In this document: piece by piece, positions 6,174-9,414 of the stretch
Numbering within the stretch: the first letter of the stretch is position 1
How the letters are laid out: each line of letters starts with the position of its first letter
Assembly: GCA_046590205.1 (NCBI GenBank)
Contig: JBKJTT010000106.1
Location: forward strand, 1-9,414
Direction of reading: 5' to 3'
DNA from: DATDEW01 sp046590205
GTDB lineage: Bacteria; Bacteroidota; Ignavibacteria; Palsa-1295
DNA: 9,414 nt
Position numbers and translations under genes: made by a program
The notes under the pieces: model-generated
Database searches by the model: none
What the model saw: only the letters and a program-made list of their open reading frames with translations
What the model was told of the DNA's origin: nothing

Positions 6174-7112
6174 CTATTTTTCATCATCAAAGAGCGAACT
6201 GATACTCTTATCTAAGTTCGTTCTTCTGATAGCTTCTGCAAATACTTTTGCAACTGACTTGACTTTTATCTTCTTCGACTGCCTCGCAAGAGGAATCGTA
6301 TCTGTTACAAGAAGGTACTCAAGCGGTGAATCTTCAATACGCTCTATAGCATTACCACTAAGAACAGGATGGGTACAAGCCCCATATACTTTTCTCGCTC
6401 CGGCTTCTTTCAATGCTTTTGCTGCATTGGTGAATGTCCCGCCGGTATCAATAATATCATCGATCAAGATAATATCTTTGCCTTCCGGCTCACCGATGAT
6501 GTTCATCACTTCTGCGACGTTTGCCGCCGGGCGACGTTTATCAATGATGATAAGCTCTGCATCAAAACGTTTCGCATAGGAGCGAGCTGTCTTCGAGCCG
6601 CCAACATCAGGCGATGCGATAGCTAAGTTTTTTGTCTTCTCACCTCTAAAGTGCTTCACGAATCCGTTAGAAGCATAGAGATGGTCGAACGGTATATCAA
6701 AGAACCCTTGAAGCTGCGGTGCATGAAGGTCCATCGAAATGACTCTGTCCGCTCCGGCTTCAGTTATCAAATTTGCAATGAGCTTGCTTGTTATCGCAAC
6801 TCGCGGCTGATCTTTTCTATCCTGACGTGCATAACCGAAGTATGGTATCACTGCTGTGATGCGTTCGGCGCTTGCTCTGCGGGCGGCATCGATGAGCATC
6901 AATAGCTCCATCAAGTTCTCTGCCGGCGGCATTGTTGACTGCACAATAAAGAGGTCAACGCCGCGAATATTTTCATCATACTTGACCCAGATCTCTCCGT
7001 CGGAGAATTCTTTGATCTTGGTCTTCGCAACCTTGACATCAAGCGACTTTGCAATGCGTTCAGCAATTTCAGGATTGCTTCTGCCGGTTACGATCTTTAG
7101 TTGATGAGACAC
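6174..7112 (-). CDS. prs: Ribose-phosphate pyrophosphokinase (PRPP synthetase)
   Basis: Prs transfers pyrophosphate from ATP to ribose 5-phosphate, making PRPP for purine, pyrimidine, NAD, histidine and tryptophan synthesis. The 312-aa class I enzyme has the ATP-site RQDRK at 96-100, SMDLHAPQLQGFFD at 126-139 with the catalytic histidine at 130, IDKRRP at 190-195, and the PRPP-binding loop DDIIDTGGT at 218-226. The start is GTG (7110-7112). A stop codon lies in frame 9 nt upstream and no methionine follows before residue 61, so GTG is the only reasonable start. An 18-bp inverted repeat made of heptads ends 7 nt before it, leaving no room for a Shine-Dalgarno sequence. It lies downstream of tRNA-Gln on the same strand. 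Confidence 0.96.
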   Translation of the reverse strand: MSHQLKIVTGRSNPEIAERIAKSLDVKVAKTKIKEFSDGEIWVKYDENIRGVDLFIVQSTMPPAENLMELLMLIDAARRASAERITAVIPYFGYARQDRKDQPRVAITSKLIANLITEAGADRVISMDLHAPQLQGFFDIPFDHLYASNGFVKHFRGEKTKNLAIASPDVGGSKTARSYAKRFDAELIIIDKRRPAANVAEVMNIIGEPEGKDIILIDDIIDTGGTFTNAAKALKEAGARKVYGACTHPVLSGNAIERIEDSPLEYLLVTDTIPLARQSKKIKVKSVAKVFAEAIRRTNLDKSISSLFDDEK

Positions 7113-7119
7113 AAATGTT

Positions 7120-7197
7120 TAAGTCAAAAGTAAAAAGTCAAAAGTAAAAAAATACAAGGAAAAACATTTTGACTTTTTCCTTTTTACTTTTGACTTA
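7120..7197. repeat. Inverted array of A/T-rich heptad repeats between tRNA-Gln and prs
   Basis: The left part (7121-7155) is a period-7 array: AAGTCAA AAGTAAA AAGTCAA AAGTAAA, then a decayed unit. The right part (7167-7196) has the same period in reverse orientation: TTTTGAC TTTTTCC TTTTTAC TTTTGAC. The outermost 18 bp (7120-7137 and 7180-7197) are perfect inverted copies, so the transcript can form a long A-U hairpin, with alternative registers set by the 7-bp period. It may act as a terminator after the tRNA. It is like the short tandemly repeated heptamers described in cyanobacteria. Confidence 0.8.
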
Positions 7198-7201
7198 CGA
7201 G

Positions 7202-7273
7202 CTGGGGTGGCTGGATTCGAACCAACGAATGGCGCCTCCAAAGGGCGCTGCCTTACCGCTTGGCGACACCCCA
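7202..7273 (-). tRNA. tRNA-Gln (anticodon UUG)
   Basis: The 72-nt minus-strand sequence folds as a complete cloverleaf. The acceptor stem is TGGGGTG/CACCCCA, beginning with the U1-A72 pair typical of glutamine tRNAs, with discriminator G73. The D-arm is GCCAAGCGGTAAGGC. The anticodon stem GCGCC/GGCGC carries the loop CTTTGGA, so the anticodon is UUG. The T-arm GTTGG/CCAGC carries loop TTCGAAT. The 3' CCA is not encoded; CTCG follows instead, so CCA must be added by the nucleotidyltransferase. The 5' end lies only 6 nt after the stop codon of the lipoprotein gene, which suggests a joint transcript cut by RNase P. Confidence 0.97.
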
Positions 7274-7279
7274 GTATGC

Positions 7280-7939
7280 TTATTTCGGAACCACCGGCGC
7301 CAGTATGACGCGGGTTGTTCCTTCAAGCGAGGCGATAACAGATTGAAGCAGTCGGAAGTTCTCTAAATAGCCCATACTATCGTTATTTAGGCGTAATTGA
7401 ACCATAGCAAGTTCATAGTATCGAACCCCGGTGGAGACACAAATCACCCGATGCTTAAGCTGTCCTGAACCGCCCTGCTCCGAGGTGGTATATTCATAAG
7501 AGGAATACTCGATGCCGTCGGTCTCGAACTTCGCGGGCTGCTTGGTTACTTGAAATGATCGGTTCTTCTTTACCCGAAGCTGAATTGATTCTTCTGCTAC
7601 AGCAATAAGCCCGTCTCGCTCGACCTTTCGGCGAAGTTCTGCCCCGCCTGGGATTTCTTCTAAGACTAAGGCATTTGCTCGTTTCGCATCGGTGTAAACC
7701 TCTGTAATATATTCGAGTTCGGGGTTACTCTCAAGGTTCACTTGAAGCCAGTCATACGGATAATGACCGATAAGATCCCCTGTCTCGGAGCGGAAGAATT
7801 CTTTATCAAGTGCATTCGGTATTGGCTCATACGGCGGACGGATCACTACAACTTCCGGCTTGCTATAAAACAGAGAACATCCAGACAGAAGTGCGAGGAG
7901 TCCTAATAAGGCGACCTGTGGTTTGAAACGTATCAACAT
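7280..7939 (-). CDS. Hypothetical lipoprotein
   Basis: I chose the ATG at 7937-7939, giving 219 aa. The product begins MLIRFKPQVALLGLLALLSGC, with a basic n-region, a hydrophobic core and the lipobox L18-S19-G20-C21, so it is an exported, lipid-anchored protein cleaved before Cys21. The frame is open for 56 more codons upstream, but that part runs through the 7990-8090 palindrome and would bury the signal peptide, so it is not coding. The mature part is soluble, with no membrane segment. GHYPYDWLQVNL at about 58-69 and YYELAMVQLRLNND followed by a final helix at about 195-211 faintly recall PsbP/Mog1-like (DUF1795) proteins. That is a guess, and no function can be assigned. The stop codon lies 6 nt before tRNA-Gln. 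Confidence 0.75.
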   Translation of the reverse strand: MLIRFKPQVALLGLLALLSGCSLFYSKPEVVVIRPPYEPIPNALDKEFFRSETGDLIGHYPYDWLQVNLESNPELEYITEVYTDAKRANALVLEEIPGGAELRRKVERDGLIAVAEESIQLRVKKNRSFQVTKQPAKFETDGIEYSSYEYTTSEQGGSGQLKHRVICVSTGVRYYELAMVQLRLNNDSMGYLENFRLLQSVIASLEGTTRVILAPVVPK

Positions 7940-7989
7940 TCGACTACAAATATACCAGATAGAAATGTAACCATGATGGATTTCCAATA

Positions 7990-8090
7990 ATGTCATTCCG
8001 AAAGTAGCGAAGCGAATTGAGGAATCTGGAGTTAGTACACCCTTTGAGATTTCACTAAATCCAGATTCCTCGCTCAGTTCGGAATGACAT
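7990..8090. repeat. REP/MITE-like long palindrome
   Basis: The outer arms ATGTCATTCCGAA (7990-8002) and TTCGGAATGACAT (8078-8090) are a perfect 13-bp inverted repeat. The inner arms GAGGAATCTGGA (8019-8030) and TCCAGATTCCTC (8060-8071) are a perfect 12-bp inverted repeat. The arms are separated by unequal spacers of 16 and 6 nt. A further TTAGT/ACTAA stem (8032-8036, 8054-8058) closes the loop. Elements with the core GTCATTCCGAA...GAGGAATCT recur in many bacterial genomes, and their spurious translation (CHSELSEES...) is often seen in databases. There is no transposase here. It lies 50 bp upstream of the lipoprotein start and about 117 bp upstream of korB. Confidence 0.8.
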
Positions 8091-8109
8091 CCATGAGATA
8101 GTTGCATTT

Positions 8110-8151
8110 TAACTAACCACTATCCTCTGGCCACTTGCCACTAACTATCAA
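8110..8151. repeat. Second degenerate heptad array, upstream of korB
   Basis: This stretch reads with period 7: TAACTAA CCACTAT CCTCTGG CCACTTG CCACTAA CTATCAA, consensus CCACTNN. It lies just after the REP-like palindrome. Its sequence differs from the heptads at 7120-7197, but the unit length is the same and an ACT core recurs in both. It has no arms and no open frame. It lies 56 bp before the korB start, in the likely promoter region. Confidence 0.55.
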
Positions 8152-8207
8152 CTTTTCATATCCCCTATTTGTTATCGCATTACTAAGAAATTTATCCTTA
8201 TTACACA

Positions 8208-9302
8208 ATGGCTGACATCAAGACTCCTGCACCACCACCATTCAAAGTTGCACCGCCTCCGATGAAGGCGCCGACTACTGTTCCGAATACCGACGTCGAT
8301 ATGCCCGTATTGGCTTTGACGGCGAAAGATTTTGCATCCGATCAGGATGTTCGCTGGTGTCCCGGCTGCGGCGATTACTCTATCCTTGCACAGGTTCAGC
8401 GTACGATGGCAGAGATGAAGAAGACTCGTAACAATACGGTCTTCGTTGCAGGTATTGGCTGCTCTTCGCGTTTCCCGTACTACATGGATACCTATGGCTT
8501 CCATACCATCCATGGTCGTGCAACGGCTATTGCAAGCGGTGTAAAGGCAGCGAATCCGGCACTTGATGTATGGATAGCGACCGGCGACGGCGATGGTCTT
8601 TCTATCGGTGGTAATCATACCCTCCATATCCTTCGCAGAAATTTTAACGTGAACATTCTTCTCTTTAATAACCGTATCTATGGTTTGACAAAGGGACAGT
8701 ATTCACCGACATCGGAGCATGGCAAGAAGACAAAGTCAACTCCGTACGGCTCTATCGATCATCCGATCAACCCTGTTCTCTTCGCTCTCGGCTGCGAAGC
8801 AACGTTTGTTGCCCGCTCTATTGACCGTGACCCGAAACATATGCAGGAGATGATTCGCCGTTCAAGCGATCATCATGGTGCTTCATTCCTTGAGATTTAT
8901 CAGAACTGCAACATCTTCAATGACGGTGCATTCTTTGACCTCACCGAGAAGGAAGTAAAAGATGACAACACTGTTCTCTTGAAGCATGGCGAGCCGCTTA
9001 TCTTCGGTAAAGCGAAAGATAAGGCAATCGTGCTTGACGGTTTCACACCGAAGGTTGTAAACCTTGCTGATGTCGCTCCGGAAGCTCTTCTTAAACATGA
9101 CGAGAAGAACCCCATGCTTGCTAACATCTTAGGACGTATGGGCGAAATGGACGGCTTCCCTGTCCCGTTCGGGGTATTTTTGGCGTATGACCGTGCCACC
9201 TACGAGGACGAAATGGAAGAGCAGATCGCTCATGCAAAGACGAAGTCTGTAGCTGACCTCAATAAGCTCCTCAATTCAGGCAACACCTGGATGGTGAACT
9301 AA
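8208..9302 (+). CDS. korB: 2-oxoglutarate:ferredoxin oxidoreductase, beta subunit (KorB-type)
   Basis: With an alpha subunit (KorA), this cytoplasmic enzyme interconverts 2-oxoglutarate plus CoA and succinyl-CoA plus CO2, using ferredoxin, in an oxidative or reductive TCA cycle. The beta subunit binds TPP and a 4Fe-4S cluster. CPGCG at 51-55 gives Cys51 and Cys54; Cys85, 31 residues on, and probably Cys234 match the spacing of the cluster ligands in Sulfolobus-type enzymes. The TPP motif GDGDGLSIGGNH lies at 126-137 and NNRIYGLTKGQ at 154-164. The first 40 residues are an extension rich in Pro and Ala (PAPPPFKVAPPPMKAP at 7-22). The exact oxo-acid is inferred from overall resemblance. No Shine-Dalgarno sequence precedes the ATG. 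korA is not next to it: upstream lies a divergent gene and downstream a terminator. Confidence 0.9.
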   Translation: MADIKTPAPPPFKVAPPPMKAPTTVPNTDVDMPVLALTAKDFASDQDVRWCPGCGDYSILAQVQRTMAEMKKTRNNTVFVAGIGCSSRFPYYMDTYGFHTIHGRATAIASGVKAANPALDVWIATGDGDGLSIGGNHTLHILRRNFNVNILLFNNRIYGLTKGQYSPTSEHGKKTKSTPYGSIDHPINPVLFALGCEATFVARSIDRDPKHMQEMIRRSSDHHGASFLEIYQNCNIFNDGAFFDLTEKEVKDDNTVLLKHGEPLIFGKAKDKAIVLDGFTPKVVNLADVAPEALLKHDEKNPMLANILGRMGEMDGFPVPFGVFLAYDRATYEDEMEEQIAHAKTKSVADLNKLLNSGNTWMVN

Positions 9303-9386
9303 GAGCAAATCAGCTCTGTAAGTCGTTACAAATCATCTTTCTAATTGGCAGTGATATACTTAACTAGTCAAACTTTCCTTAATAAT

Positions 9387-9414
9387 AGCCCCCTTTTCAG
9401 GGGGCTTGTTTTAT
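9387..9414 (+). terminator. Rho-independent terminator after korB
   Basis: AGCCCCC (9387-9393) and GGGGGCT (9400-9406) form a 7-bp stem around TTTTCA, followed by TGTTTTAT to the window edge. It lies 84 nt after the korB stop codon, so korB appears to be transcribed alone. Confidence 0.88.

Noticed and set aside
6157..6579. Plus-strand open frame opposite prs (140 codons)
   Set aside because: It overlaps conserved PRPP synthetase motifs on the minus strand and has no independent support.
7169..7366. Plus-strand open frame containing GWLDSNQ
   Set aside because: It is the translation of the complementary strand of tRNA-Gln, a well-known false protein.
7120..8151. Possible CRISPR array from the repeated units
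   Set aside because: The repeats are 7-bp tandem units without unique spacers of constant length, and no cas gene is present.
8165..8206. Bacteroidota-style promoter for korB (TTTG at about -33 and a TATCCTTA box)
   Set aside because: The match to the TAnnTTTG box is poor and the spacing only approximate, so I do not list it as a feature.
8172..8627. Minus-strand open frame opposite the 5' part of korB (151 codons)
   Set aside because: It lies across the conserved KorB core; the product is rich in Cys, Arg and His without pattern, as expected from a complementary frame.

Overview
The window is a housekeeping region of a bacterium probably from the Bacteroidota/Chlorobiota (FCB) assemblage. 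The inference rests on four things: the order prs, rplY, pth, rpsF, ssb, rplI; a Bacteroidota-like KorB; the scarcity of Shine-Dalgarno sequences (only rplY has a clear one, AAAGGA); and the types of intergenic repeat. The genus cannot be named from the sequence alone.

Layout, left to right. Positions 1-106 hold the 5' end of a minus-strand gene for a secreted protein, preceded by an operator-like palindrome and a hairpin. From 282 to 7273 everything is on the minus strand, so it is transcribed right to left: hypothetical lipoprotein (7280-7939), tRNA-Gln(UUG), prs, rplY, pth, hppA, rpsF, ssb, rplI, engB. At the right end korB (8208-9302) is on the plus strand, divergent from the lipoprotein gene, and ends in a strong terminator at the window edge.

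How the genes fit together. Most of the block serves translation and growth. L25, S6 and L9 are ribosomal proteins, EngB is a 50S assembly GTPase, Pth recycles peptidyl-tRNA, tRNA-Gln decodes CAA/CAG, SSB serves replication and Prs supplies PRPP for nucleotides. A K+-independent-type membrane H+-pyrophosphatase lies in the middle; it turns the pyrophosphate made by biosynthesis into a proton gradient. KorB is the TPP/FeS half of a 2-oxoglutarate:ferredoxin oxidoreductase, and its KorA partner is not in the window.

The most interesting material is between the genes. The rpsF leader is a tightly packed series of RNA hairpins ending in a Rho-independent terminator 37 nt before the start codon, which suggests a cis-regulatory attenuator. 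Strong hairpins also sit 8-22 nt before the starts of engB, pth and prs. rpsR is missing from its usual place, and the local SSB lacks the acidic C-terminal tip. The 7113-8207 region carries three kinds of repeat: an inverted heptad array, a 101-bp REP/MITE-like palindrome and a second heptad array. No defence system, CRISPR array, insertion sequence or new multi-gene system was found.
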